From assembly GCF_020166345.1 (NCBI RefSeq), contig NZ_JAIUJS010000001.1, positions 186,001-250,000 of the forward strand: DNA of 64,000 nucleotides. The letters are read 5' to 3'. Positions within the stretch are counted from its first letter, which is position 1, and the number at the start of each line of letters is the position of its first letter. The position numbers were made by a program, and so were the translations under genes. The DNA comes from Winogradskyella vincentii (GTDB lineage: Bacteria > Bacteroidota > Bacteroidia > Flavobacteriales > Flavobacteriaceae). Positions 29,085-37,693 of this stretch are shown in pieces. Below the pieces are notes generated by a model. That model worked only from the letters and a program-made list of their open reading frames with translations. It ran no database searches and was not told where the DNA came from.

Positions 29085-30275
29085 ATGCCAGAAATTTCGA
29101 AAAAAGGCCATAACATGCCTCAATCACCAATTAGAAAATTGGTACCCTATGCAGAAGAAGCAAATAAAAAAGGTAAAATAGTTTATTATCTAAATATTGG
29201 TCAGCCCGATATTAAAACACCTACAATAGCACTAGATGCTGTCAAAGTTCATTCTTTAGATATTTTGGCCTACTCTAGATCTGAAGGTTCTGAGGAATAC
29301 CGAATGAAAATTGCTAAATATTACAAAAAAAATCATATTGATATAACACACAATGACATTATTGTAACTACTGGAGGTAGTGAAGCTTTGCTTTTTGCAT
29401 TTGGTAGCATTATGGATGAAGATGACGAATTAATAATACCTGAACCATTTTACGCAAATTATAATGGTTTTTCAACAGCCTCTGGTATTAAAGTAGTTCC
29501 TGTTATTTCTAAAATTGATAATAATTTCGCATTACCTCCAATCGAGGAATTTGAAAAACTAATAACTCCAAATACCAAAGCAATTTTAATTTGTAATCCA
29601 GGTAACCCTACAGGATACCTTTATTCAAAAGAAGAAATTAAAAAATTAGCATCTATAGTTAAAAAACATGATTTATTCTTGATTGCAGACGAGGTATATA
29701 GGGAATTTGTCTACGATGGTATTGAACATTATTCCATACTGCAAGAACCTGGTTTAGAAGAACATGCAATAGTTATAGACTCGGTATCTAAGCGATACAG
29801 TATGTGTGGTGCAAGAATAGGGTATTTAGTATCAAAGAATAAAGAAGTTATACAAACCGCCTTAAAATTTGCACAAGCGAGGTTAAGCCCTCCCACTTTA
29901 GCGCAAATTGCGAGTGAAGCTGCCTTAGATACTCCTCAAAGCTATTTTGACGATGTCATTAATGAGTATGCAAAACGTCGGAATGTATTGATTAGAGAAT
30001 TAGAAAAAATTGATGGTGTTAAGGTCGCCAAGCCAAATGGGGCGTTTTATTGTATTGCAGAACTTCCCGTGAAAAATAGTGATGATTTTGCAAAGTGGCT
30101 ACTAGAATCATTCGACTATAATAATAATACTGTAATGGTAGCTCCAGCTGCCGGATTTTACTCTACACCTGGTGTTGGTCAAAATCAAATTCGTATAGCA
30201 TATGTCTTGAACGAAGAAAGTCTTCGAGCTGCTGTAAAAATTTTAGCAGAAGCACTAAAAGTATACAAGGATTAA
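29085..30275 (+). CDS. PLP-dependent class I aminotransferase
   Basis: The 396-aa protein is a fold-type I aminotransferase of the aspartate aminotransferase branch. Visible motifs are YYLNIGQPDIKTP, the ligand block NPGNPTGYLY, IADEVYREFVYDG, the PLP Schiff-base lysine in VIDSVSKRYSMCGARIGY, and the C-terminal Arg in NQIRIAYVL that binds the substrate carboxylate. The amino-donor specificity cannot be fixed from the sequence. Its stop codon overlaps the murB start by one base, so the two are translationally coupled. Confidence 0.88.
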   Translation: MPEISKKGHNMPQSPIRKLVPYAEEANKKGKIVYYLNIGQPDIKTPTIALDAVKVHSLDILAYSRSEGSEEYRMKIAKYYKKNHIDITHNDIIVTTGGSEALLFAFGSIMDEDDELIIPEPFYANYNGFSTASGIKVVPVISKIDNNFALPPIEEFEKLITPNTKAILICNPGNPTGYLYSKEEIKKLASIVKKHDLFLIADEVYREFVYDGIEHYSILQEPGLEEHAIVIDSVSKRYSMCGARIGYLVSKNKEVIQTALKFAQARLSPPTLAQIASEAALDTPQSYFDDVINEYAKRRNVLIRELEKIDGVKVAKPNGAFYCIAELPVKNSDDFAKWLLESFDYNNNTVMVAPAAGFYSTPGVGQNQIRIAYVLNEESLRAAVKILAEALKVYKD

Positions 30276-31288
30276 TGAAAATTGAGCAAAACATTTCATT
30301 AAAACCATACAACACTTTTGGTATTGATGTCAACGCCAAATCATATTGTAATATTTCATCAATTGATGAATTAATCCTGTGTTTAGAAAAGTACAAAGAA
30401 GAAAAACTATTCATATTAGGTGGAGGAAGCAATATGCTACTTACCAAAGACATTGAGGCTTTAGTGCTCCATATTAACCTCAAAGGAATAAGTATAGTTG
30501 AGGAAAATGAAAATTGGGTAACGGTTAAAGCAATGGCAGGTGAAAATTGGCATGAATTTGTGCTATGGACGTTGGAGCAAAACTATGGTGGTGTTGAAAA
30601 TCTATCATTAATTCCTGGAAATATTGGTACTGCACCTATTCAAAATATTGGTGCCTATGGTGTTGAGCTTAAAGATGCCTTTGTTAGTTGCGAGGCAATT
30701 GATATTAAAAATCAAAAGTTAAAGACCTTCACTAACGAAGAATGTAAATTCGATTACCGGGAATCTATCTTTAAGCAACAGTTAAAAGGAAAGTATATAA
30801 TCACAAGTGTTAACTTAAAACTCTCGAAGAAAAATCATAAACTTCATTTAGATTATGGTGCTATCCATGACCAATTGCATTCATCAGGTATAACAGATCC
30901 AACAATACATAACGTATCTGATGCCGTAATAAATATTAGGCAGAGTAAATTACCAGACCCAAAAGAAATAGGTAATAGCGGAAGCTTTTTTAAAAATCCT
31001 GTTATCTCAACTGAAGACTTTAATGAACTTAAACTAAATTTTCCAGAAGTTCCCTCATACAAAGTTTCTGACACTGAAGTTAAAATTCCAGCAGGTTGGC
31101 TAATTGAAAAAGCTGGTTTTAAAGGAAAACGATTTAATAATTACGGAGTACATCAAAAACAAGCTCTTGTTTTGGTAAATTATGGCGATGCCAAAGGAGG
31201 TGATATTCATAAACTAGCATTACTAATCAAAGCTACAGTAAAGCGTATTTTTAAAATTAATATTCATACTGAGGTGAATATTATATAA
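30275..31288 (+). CDS. murB: UDP-N-acetylenolpyruvoylglucosamine reductase
   Basis: This FAD enzyme completes UDP-MurNAc synthesis in the cytoplasm. The 337-aa protein has LKPYNTFGIDVNAK, the FAD-binding FILGGGSNMLLTKD, GVENLSLIPGNIGTAPIQNIGAYGVE, DYRESIFKQ and the catalytic NSGSFFKNPVIS serine. The long C-terminal domain with IPAGWLIEKAGFKGKRFNNYGVHQKQALVLVN marks it as a type I MurB. It overlaps the aminotransferase gene by one base. Confidence 0.96.
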   Translation: MKIEQNISLKPYNTFGIDVNAKSYCNISSIDELILCLEKYKEEKLFILGGGSNMLLTKDIEALVLHINLKGISIVEENENWVTVKAMAGENWHEFVLWTLEQNYGGVENLSLIPGNIGTAPIQNIGAYGVELKDAFVSCEAIDIKNQKLKTFTNEECKFDYRESIFKQQLKGKYIITSVNLKLSKKNHKLHLDYGAIHDQLHSSGITDPTIHNVSDAVINIRQSKLPDPKEIGNSGSFFKNPVISTEDFNELKLNFPEVPSYKVSDTEVKIPAGWLIEKAGFKGKRFNNYGVHQKQALVLVNYGDAKGGDIHKLALLIKATVKRIFKINIHTEVNII

Positions 31289-31290
31289 TA

Positions 31291-31320
31291 CAAAAGTCAC
31301 AACAAAATGTGTGACTTTTG
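31291..31320 (+). terminator. Strong hairpin after murB
   Basis: An 11-bp perfect stem (CAAAAGTCACA / TGTGACTTTTG) with an 8-base loop begins three bases after the murB stop. The T-tract is inside the descending arm (CTTTTG) and not after it, so termination is probable but not certain. Confidence 0.55.
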
Positions 31321-31324
31321 AATC

Positions 31325-31382
31325 TAGAATAATTTCTTAATATGCTATTAATCAAATTTTTATGAAGGAAAAAATTATTCTA
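31325..31382 (+). repeat. Long-range inverted repeat in the leader of the first ECF sigma gene
   Basis: TAGAATAATTT (31325-31335) and its exact reverse complement (31372-31382) flank 36 bases. The 11-bp AT-rich stem lies 92 bases upstream of the TTG start of the sigma factor gene. It could form in DNA (an operator) or RNA (a leader structure), or arise by chance in AT-rich sequence. Confidence 0.4.
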
Positions 31383-31473
31383 AATATTTTAACTTAATTA
31401 GCGTTAAAAGTGTATTTAAGTATATTTACATTAATTATCCTGATTTGGATCTTTCATTTAATAAATTAACATT

Positions 31474-32007
31474 TTGAGTATTACACCAATAGAGCAAAAA
31501 ATTATAGAGCTTTTAGAAAAAGAGGACAAACGAGCCATTAATCTTTTGTATGAACACTACTCAAACAGTCTTTATGGTGTTATTTTAAAAATTACCGTTA
31601 ATGAAGAAATTGCTGAAGACGCACTGCAGGAGACATTTGTTAAAGTTTGGAAAAATGCGAGAAAATATGATTCAAGCAAAGCAAAACTCTTTACCTGGCT
31701 ATTCAGAATTGCAAGAAATACAGCCATAGATAAACTTAGAAGTTTTAACAACAGGTATCATAAGGAAGTCCAAATTGACACTTCTAACGTATATATTCTA
31801 CCTTCAAGTAATTTAAACCAAGATGTTTTGGATATAAAAGAGCATGTAGGCAGACTAGAAGAAAAGTACCAGATTGTGCTAAAAGCCTTGTTTTTTGAAG
31901 GCATGACTCAACAAGAGGCAAGTGATGAATTAAACATTCCCTTGGGTACGATTAAATCTAGATTAAAAATAGGATTACGTGAATTGAAAAAAGTTTACGA
32001 CCCTTAA
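31474..32007 (+). CDS. ECF RNA polymerase sigma factor
   Basis: The 177-aa sigma-70 family protein has region 2 (about 22-88, with DALQETFVKVWKNARKYD and AKLFTWLFRIARNTAIDKLR) and region 4 (about 125-172, LEEKYQIVLKALFFEGMTQQEASDELNIPLGTIKSRLKIGLRELKK). It is followed after 11 bases by a membrane protein with an RskA-type domain, its presumed anti-sigma factor. The only possible start is TTG at 31474, since an in-frame TAA lies four codons upstream; such weak starts can limit sigma levels. Confidence 0.92.
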   Translation: MSITPIEQKIIELLEKEDKRAINLLYEHYSNSLYGVILKITVNEEIAEDALQETFVKVWKNARKYDSSKAKLFTWLFRIARNTAIDKLRSFNNRYHKEVQIDTSNVYILPSSNLNQDVLDIKEHVGRLEEKYQIVLKALFFEGMTQQEASDELNIPLGTIKSRLKIGLRELKKVYDP

Positions 32008-32018
32008 AATTTTTTAAA

Positions 32019-32810
32019 ATGGAAACAGAATTACATAAATTTTTAAAGTCTGACCTTCTTAATAAATATTTAGTAGGAGAAACTTCTCTGAAAGAAACTC
32101 AAGAAGTTGAATACTTTATTGCCAAGTACCCTGAAGCATCATTAGCATATGATAAGCTTCAGAAGAATTTAGAAATTATAGCTAAAGCTGGTGCTGTAGA
32201 TGTTCCTAAGCACGTACTAAAAGACATTTTGAAAACTTTAGATGAAGAAAATCAAACTAAGGTTATACAATTAGTACAGCATAAGAAAACTCAATGGTAC
32301 AGTATTGCCGCAAGTGCTGCTGCAGTTTTATTTGCTGTTACATCCTTCTTTTTATACCAAAAAAATCAAAATTTACTTGATGAAAATAATGTTGTAATTG
32401 ATGAAATTTTTGACTTGAGAAGTGATATTGAAAATAACAACAATAAACTTGGTGAACTGTCTGATCTATTAATGAAATTAAATAATCCAGATGCTAAAAA
32501 ATATGTGCTGACAGGCAATGAAAGAGCTAAAAACCTAAAAACAGTAGCATATATTAATCCGGTTGATAAAACCTCTATGATTGACGTCATTACATTACCT
32601 CAGTTGCCTGAAGAACAACACTACCAAATTTGGGCGGAGCTTCAAGACAGAATGGTAAACCTGGGAATCCTAGATGAATCTGATCGTAAATTGAAACCAA
32701 TTCCTTATATGGAAGATGCACTTGCATTAAGTATTAAAATCGGTACAAAAGGTGAAGAAACCAATGAAAACAATACCGAAGTAGCTGAGATTTCACTTAA
32801 GGATAATTAA
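32019..32810 (+). CDS. RskA-type anti-sigma factor
   Basis: The 263-aa single-pass membrane protein has a cytoplasmic anti-sigma region (about 1-90, with LVGETSLKETQEVEYFIAKYPE, a helical zinc-less ASD-like segment). A transmembrane helix lies at about 94-112, followed by a short coiled coil (about 115-155). The extracytoplasmic anti-sigma-K (RskA) domain contains ITLPQLPEEQHYQIWAELQD. It is co-transcribed with the ECF sigma gene upstream and is expected to hold that sigma factor at the membrane until an envelope signal arrives. Confidence 0.87.
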   Translation: METELHKFLKSDLLNKYLVGETSLKETQEVEYFIAKYPEASLAYDKLQKNLEIIAKAGAVDVPKHVLKDILKTLDEENQTKVIQLVQHKKTQWYSIAASAAAVLFAVTSFFLYQKNQNLLDENNVVIDEIFDLRSDIENNNNKLGELSDLLMKLNNPDAKKYVLTGNERAKNLKTVAYINPVDKTSMIDVITLPQLPEEQHYQIWAELQDRMVNLGILDESDRKLKPIPYMEDALALSIKIGTKGEETNENNTEVAEISLKDN

Positions 32811-32827
32811 TCTTAATATAAAGAATT

Positions 32828-32855
32828 AAAAAAGGCGCTTAATAAGCGCCTTTTT
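32828..32855. terminator. Bidirectional terminator between anti-sigma and aquaporin genes
   Basis: A perfect 9-bp stem AAGGCGCTT / AAGCGCCTT with loop AAT has an A-run before it and a T-run after it. It can therefore end the converging transcripts from both sides. Confidence 0.88.
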
Positions 32856-32860
32856 GTTTT

Positions 32861-33547
32861 CTACTCTTTTTCAAAAAGTGTCTTATGGATTATTCCGCCA
32901 ATAATTGCACCTGCAATAGGTGCCACCCAAAATACCCATACTTGTGCAAGATGTCCTCCATCTGAAAACAAAGCCTGACTTAAAGATCTTGCAGGATTTA
33001 CAGATGTATTTGAAATTGGAATACTTATTAAATGAATAAGTGTTAATGCCAAACCAATGGCTATTGGAGCAAATCCTTTTGGAGCCCTAGCATTTGTACT
33101 CCCTAAAATTACCAATAAGAAAAATGCAGTCAGAACCATTTCTGCTATTATTACAGATGTCAATCCATAACCGTCTGGTGATAACTCGCCGTAACCGTTA
33201 GAAGCAAATCCTCCTACGGATTCAAATCCAGATTTACCTGACACAATAAGATACAAGACTGCCGCAGCAGCAATTGCGCCAACAACTTGTGCAATAATGT
33301 AACCGATTAAATCCTTAGCTTCAAACTTTCCTCCTGCCCAAAGTCCTAATGAAACGGCAGGATTAAAATGTCCTCCAGAAATATGCCCTACAGCATAAGC
33401 CATTGTTAGTACCGTTAAACCAAAGGCGAGAGCCACCCCTACGAAGCCAATTCCTAATTCAGGAAAACCTGCAGCAAAAATAGCACTACCACAACCTCCA
33501 AAAACAAGCCAAAAAGTTCCAAAGAACTCTGCGAATAATTTTTTCAT
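32861..33547 (-). CDS. aqpZ: Aquaporin Z-type water channel
   Basis: This six-helix inner-membrane channel of the MIP family allows water, and possibly small solutes, to pass. The 228-aa protein has both NPA half-helices: [12 protein letters not shown] and [13 protein letters not shown]. The [14 protein letters not shown] loop in helix 1 and the Arg after the second NPA match AqpZ. It is monocistronic, divergent from the small Cys-rich gene and convergent with the anti-sigma gene. Confidence 0.93.
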   Translation of the reverse strand: MKKLFAEFFGTFWLVFGGCGSAIFAAGFPELGIGFVGVALAFGLTVLTMAYAVGHISGGHFNPAVSLGLWAGGKFEAKDLIGYIIAQVVGAIAAAAVLYLIVSGKSGFESVGGFASNGYGELSPDGYGLTSVIIAEMVLTAFFLLVILGSTNARAPKGFAPIAIGLALTLIHLISIPISNTSVNPARSLSQALFSDGGHLAQVWVFWVAPIAGAIIGGIIHKTLFEKE

Positions 33548-33617
33548 AATTGATATAATTAATTAGTTATTAATAATGTGACACATTGATTTTTCTTAAA
33601 GTCACAATCTAAATTAA

Positions 33618-33649
33618 TTGAAAAAAAATAAAGTAAAAGCTTATCTTTG
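33618..33649 (+). promoter_or_regulatory. Promoter of the small Cys-rich/glycosyltransferase unit
   Basis: TTG (33618-33620) is followed after 21 bases by TATCTTTG (33642-33649), a full consensus match about 20 bases upstream of the ATG at 33670. Confidence 0.65.
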
Positions 33650-33669
33650 TACCTCATTTAAGTCTTGAC

Positions 33670-33873
33670 ATGAAACTACTATTACTTACACTTGGTTTAT
33701 TGGCTTTAGCAGTTGCCGGAATTGCAATTAAGATATGGGCAAAAAAAGATGGTGAATTTGCTGGAACCTGTGCAAGTCAAAATCCAATGCTTAATCAAGA
33801 TGGTGAAGCCTGTGGGTTCTGCGGTAAAACACCAGATCAATTCAAAGACTGCAAAGAACCTCAACATTCTTAA
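33670..33873 (+). CDS. Small membrane-anchored Cys-rich protein
   Basis: The 67-residue protein has an N-terminal membrane helix (about 3-22). A short exposed tail carries four cysteines: Cys34 in GTCASQNP, a CGFC pair (Cys48, Cys51) and Cys60 in KDCKEP. The spacing suggests a small metal or disulfide site. I recognise it only as a conserved flavobacterial membrane or secreted protein without known function. It has a good promoter and starts the unit with a glycosyltransferase (6-base gap). Confidence 0.7.
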   Translation: MKLLLLTLGLLALAVAGIAIKIWAKKDGEFAGTCASQNPMLNQDGEACGFCGKTPDQFKDCKEPQHS

Positions 33874-33879
33874 TACTTA

Positions 33880-34989
33880 ATGAGCTTAACTACTATACTA
33901 TTTGTAGCGTTTATTGCAGTAGTAAGTATTCAAGCTGGCTATTACCTATGCTTTCTTTTTTCCTTTGCTATTAAAAGTTCAGAAAAGAAATTAAAACATA
34001 ATCTTCCGCTATCAGTAATTATTTGCGCAAAGAACGAAGAAGAGAACCTAAAAGAATCTCTACCTACAATTATAAATCAGAAATACGGGAATTTTGAAAT
34101 TGTTTTGGTTAATGACAGTTCCTCGGATAACACCTTAGAAGTCATGAAGGAATTTCAATCAAAACATGAAAATATTTCATTGGTGGATGTAAAGGTAAAT
34201 GAGGCTTTTTGGGGAAACAAAAAATATGCATTAACACTTGGAATCAAAGCAGCAAAAAATGATTTCTTAGTTTTTACAGATGCAGATTGCACTCCAGTTT
34301 CTGAAGATTGGCTGGCTAATATAAGTGGACACTTTTCAAATTCAAAATCAATTGTTTTGGGCTATGGAGCTTATTCAAAAAAGTCATACTCTCTACTCAA
34401 CAAACTTATTCGATTTGAAACTTTAATGACTGCTTTACAATATTTCTCTTATACCAAATTAGGGATACCTTATATGGGTGTTGGAAGAAATATGGCTTAT
34501 AGAAAAGAATTGTTTTTTAATAATTCTGGTTTTAAGGAACATATGCATATTAAGTCTGGCGATGACGATTTATTTATTAATGAAGTGGCTACAAGCCAAA
34601 ATACGGCTATTTGCTATACTAAGGATAGTTTTACAATTTCTCAGCCTAAAGCAAGTTTTCTGGATTGGTTTAATCAAAAACGTAGGCACATTAGCACTGC
34701 CAAATTGTACAAACCTAAACATAAGTTCTTGTTAGGTCTATTTTATTTCAGTCAAATAATGTTTTGGATAATAGCACTTCTGTGCTTTATTTTTATAAAC
34801 AACTGGCTGATACTTGTTTTATTCTTATCCAGAATTTTGATTCTAATAGTGTGTACTGGCTTAACGTCTTCTAAACTAAATGAAAGGGACTTAATAGTCT
34901 TCACTCCTCTTTTAGATTTATTTTTAGTTATCTCCCAATTATTTATCTTTATTGCTAATCTCATATCTAAACCCAAGCATTGGAATTAA
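33880..34989 (+). CDS. Membrane-bound family 2 glycosyltransferase
   Basis: The 369-aa protein has an N-terminal membrane helix (about 5-27) and a GT-A catalytic domain (about 40-270) with LSVIICAKNEEENL, IVLVNDSSSDNTLEVM, the metal-binding DxD-like FTDADCTP and GDDDLFINEVA, and the QKRRHIST acceptor-site motif. Two or three further helices lie at the C terminus (about 285-365). The topology fits a processive or membrane-lipid glycosyltransferase; the sugar and acceptor are unknown. Its last ten bases overlap the next sigma factor gene. Confidence 0.87.
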   Translation: MSLTTILFVAFIAVVSIQAGYYLCFLFSFAIKSSEKKLKHNLPLSVIICAKNEEENLKESLPTIINQKYGNFEIVLVNDSSSDNTLEVMKEFQSKHENISLVDVKVNEAFWGNKKYALTLGIKAAKNDFLVFTDADCTPVSEDWLANISGHFSNSKSIVLGYGAYSKKSYSLLNKLIRFETLMTALQYFSYTKLGIPYMGVGRNMAYRKELFFNNSGFKEHMHIKSGDDDLFINEVATSQNTAICYTKDSFTISQPKASFLDWFNQKRRHISTAKLYKPKHKFLLGLFYFSQIMFWIIALLCFIFINNWLILVLFLSRILILIVCTGLTSSKLNERDLIVFTPLLDLFLVISQLFIFIANLISKPKHWN

Positions 34990-35525
34990 CAGAAGCAATT
35001 AATAGAGCAAAGCAAAATGATCAGATTGCATTTAATTTCTTGTTAGATAGCTTTTGGAATGATGTTTATGCTTTTCAATTAAAGCGTACTAAAAATGAGA
35101 ATGATGCAGAAGATATTACCATTCAAACCTTTTCAAAGGCTTTTGATAAAATTGATACTTACAAGGATAAATACAAGTTTAAAACTTGGTTAATTACCAT
35201 TTCTAAAAATATCCATATTGATTTAGTAAGATCACAGAAAAAATCAATTAGAAATACATCTAAAGATAACGAAGACCACTACTTCGACATTATCGATGAC
35301 TCTCCTTCACCTGAGGATAAAATTATTACCGAACAGAATTTAGCTAATCTTCTGAGAGATATAAAAAAATTAAAACCCCACTACCAAGAGGTTATTAACT
35401 TAAGGTATTTTCAAGAATTGAGTTACAAAGAAATTTCAGAAGAGTTAAATGAACCTATGAATAATGTTAAGGTAAAACTTCTTAGAGCCAAAAAACTACT
35501 GGCTGAAATAATTACCAAAAGCTAA
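34980..35525 (+). CDS. ECF RNA polymerase sigma factor (second)
   Basis: The 181-aa protein has sigma region 2 (about 20-90, with DAEDITIQTFSKAFDKIDTY and KFKTWLITISKNIHIDLVR) and region 4 (about 125-178, LKPHYQEVINLRYFQELSYKEISEELNEPMNNVKVKLLRAKKLL). No anti-sigma gene follows. The start can only be TTG at 34980, since an in-frame TAA lies four codons upstream, and it overlaps the glycosyltransferase gene by ten bases. The Nramp-like gene begins at the last base of its stop codon, so the three genes are tightly coupled. Confidence 0.9.
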   Translation: MELTEAINRAKQNDQIAFNFLLDSFWNDVYAFQLKRTKNENDAEDITIQTFSKAFDKIDTYKDKYKFKTWLITISKNIHIDLVRSQKKSIRNTSKDNEDHYFDIIDDSPSPEDKIITEQNLANLLRDIKKLKPHYQEVINLRYFQELSYKEISEELNEPMNNVKVKLLRAKKLLAEIITKS

Positions 35526-36769
35526 TGTTTAAGGCATTTAAAAAGTTAGGACCAGGACTACTATTTGCAGGTGCGGCGATTGGTGTATCACACTTGGTTC
35601 AATCCACAAGAGCTGGAGCTGATTTCGGGTTAGGTCTATTATGGGCATTACTACTAGTAAATTTATTTAAATACCCATTCTTTCAGTTTGGCCCAAGATA
35701 TGCCGCAGCAACTGGTGAGAATCTATTACAAGGGTATTATAAATTGAATAAAGGGATATTGATTGTCTACTTTATTTTAAACTTGGCCACAATGTTTACA
35801 ATTCAAACGGCTGTTACAATCGTAACTGCCGGACTGGCAAATTCTCTTTTTGGTGATATTAGTATATTAAATAGTCAGTCTCTTGGTATATCTAGTATTC
35901 AGATCTGGACTATGATAATTTTAAGCATTTGCCTACTATTTCTATTCATTGGTAAGTATAGTGCATTAGATAAACTCATAAAATTCATAATTATAATCTT
36001 AACCATAAGCACATTGGTTGCGGTTGGTTTTGCCATTATAGAAAACACCAATGAAATTTCTTTAAGACAAGTATTGCCACAAAACTCTTTGGAAATTGCA
36101 TTCTTAATCGCCTTTATGGGTTGGATGCCTGCTCCATTAGATATTTCGGTCTGGCATTCCATCTGGGCAGTAGAAAAAAAGAAAGACGAGAAGAAATTCT
36201 CTCCAAAAACAGCATTATTAGATTTTAATATTGGTTATATAGGTACTATTATTCTTGGTATTGCATTTTTATCTCTTGGATACCTTGTAATGTATAATAC
36301 GGGAGAAACTTTTAGCGATAAAGCCTCGGTATTTTCAAATCAACTCATTGATCTTTACACAAGTACTTTGGGTAAATGGGCTTTTGTAATTATAGGAGTT
36401 GCAGCATTGACCACAATGTTTAGTACAACAATTACAACTTTAGATGCGTCACCGAGAGCAATGACAAACAGTATGGAGTTATTACTTAAGAAATCTTTTC
36501 CTAGAGGATATTTCTTTTGGATATTAGTTCTCACGATTGGCACTTTGGTTATTTTCTTTGCCTTTATTTCAGAAATGGGATTATTGATTAAAATAGCAAC
36601 GATCCTTTCCTTTATTACAGCTCCATTTTATGCCATTATAAACTTAAGACTTATTACCAGTAAACACACTCCAAAAGAATGGCAACCAAACTTAAAACTA
36701 AGGATTTTATCATGGTTTGGAGTCGTATTTTTAATAGGATTCAGCATCTGGTACCTAACAACTATTTAA
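35525..36769 (+). CDS. Nramp-family transporter with atypical metal site
   Basis: The 414-aa protein has about eleven membrane helices and a recognisable Nramp frame: GPGLLFAGAAIG...AGADFG in helix 1 and GWMPAPLDISVWHS in helix 6. The metal ligands are replaced. The DPGN motif of helix 1 reads GVSH (residues 20-23), and the MPHN of helix 6 reads MPAP (201-204). Canonical Asp and Asn ligands are therefore missing while the flanking AGADFG is intact. The substrate may not be Mn or Fe. It is translationally coupled to the ECF sigma gene by one base of overlap. Confidence 0.8.
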   Translation: MFKAFKKLGPGLLFAGAAIGVSHLVQSTRAGADFGLGLLWALLLVNLFKYPFFQFGPRYAAATGENLLQGYYKLNKGILIVYFILNLATMFTIQTAVTIVTAGLANSLFGDISILNSQSLGISSIQIWTMIILSICLLFLFIGKYSALDKLIKFIIIILTISTLVAVGFAIIENTNEISLRQVLPQNSLEIAFLIAFMGWMPAPLDISVWHSIWAVEKKKDEKKFSPKTALLDFNIGYIGTIILGIAFLSLGYLVMYNTGETFSDKASVFSNQLIDLYTSTLGKWAFVIIGVAALTTMFSTTITTLDASPRAMTNSMELLLKKSFPRGYFFWILVLTIGTLVIFFAFISEMGLLIKIATILSFITAPFYAIINLRLITSKHTPKEWQPNLKLRILSWFGVVFLIGFSIWYLTTI

Positions 36770-36792
36770 GATTATTTTAATTTATTACTTCG

Positions 36793-36800
36793 TATCTTTG
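36793..36800 (+). promoter_or_regulatory. -7 box of lipA (TATCTTTG)
   Basis: This perfect TAnnTTTG match lies 20 bases upstream of the lipA ATG and 23 bases after the Nramp-like gene. No TTG is seen at the ideal upstream spacing. Confidence 0.5.
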
Positions 36801-36820
36801 CTTCCTGAAATTGAAATTAC

Positions 36821-37693
36821 ATGGAAACGAAAGTTGCTTCAAATATATTACCAGAGCGTAAACCAAAATGGCTTCGTGTAAAATTACCAACAGGTAAAAA
36901 ATATACCGAATTAAGAGGACTTGTTGACAAATACAAATTAAATACAATTTGTACTTCTGGTAGTTGTCCAAATATGGGTGAGTGTTGGGGAGAAGGAACA
37001 GCAACATTTATGATCTTAGGGAATATTTGTACACGTTCTTGTGGGTTTTGTGGTGTAAAAACGGGTAGACCTGAGACCGTAGATTGGGATGAACCTGAAA
37101 AAGTTGCTCGTTCTATCAAGATCATGCAAATAAAGCATGCCGTATTAACAAGTGTAGATAGAGATGATTTAAAGGATATGGGAAGCATTATGTGGGCAGA
37201 AACAGTTAAAGCTGTAAGAAGAATGAATCCAGAAACTACACTTGAGACTCTTATTCCAGACTTTCAAGGTATAGAACGTCATATAGACAGAATCATTGAT
37301 GTTGCACCAGAAGTGGTCTCACATAATATTGAAACTGTAAGACGCCTTACTCGCGAAGTAAGGATACAAGCAAAATACGAACGTAGCATGGGTGTTTTAA
37401 AATATTTAAAACAGCAAGGCCAGCGACGAACTAAATCTGGGATTATGCTAGGTCTAGGTGAAGCGCGAGAAGAAGTTATCGAAACTTTACATGATTTAAG
37501 AGAAAATGATGTTGATGTCGTAACCATTGGGCAATATCTACAACCAAGTAAAAAGCACCTACCTGTTAAACGATTCATTAATCCAGACGAGTTTAAAGAA
37601 TACGAAGAAATTGGACTTGGTCTTGGGTTTAGACATGTGGAAAGCAGTGCTTTAGTTAGGTCTTCATACAAAGCACAGAAACATATTAATTAA
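36821..37693 (+). CDS. lipA: Lipoyl synthase
   Basis: This radical-SAM enzyme inserts two sulfurs into protein-bound octanoate to form lipoyl groups for 2-oxoacid dehydrogenases. The 290-aa protein has both [4Fe-4S] motifs: the auxiliary cluster C44-x4-C49-x5-C55 ([13 protein letters not shown]) and the radical-SAM C70-x3-C74-x2-C77 (CTRSCGFC). The C-terminal RSSYKA motif supplies the conserved Ser ligand. Its stop codon overlaps the gap start by one base. Confidence 0.97.
   Translation: METKVASNILPERKPKWLRVKLPTGKKYTELRGLVDKYKLNTICTSGSCPNMGECWGEGTATFMILGNICTRSCGFCGVKTGRPETVDWDEPEKVARSIKIMQIKHAVLTSVDRDDLKDMGSIMWAETVKAVRRMNPETTLETLIPDFQGIERHIDRIIDVAPEVVSHNIETVRRLTREVRIQAKYERSMGVLKYLKQQGQRRTKSGIMLGLGEAREEVIETLHDLRENDVDVVTIGQYLQPSKKHLPVKRFINPDEFKEYEEIGLGLGFRHVESSALVRSSYKAQKHIN

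Noticed and set aside
36817..37188. Antisense frame opposite lipA
   Set aside because: Lipoyl synthase is unambiguous with both cluster motifs; the opposite frame has no features.
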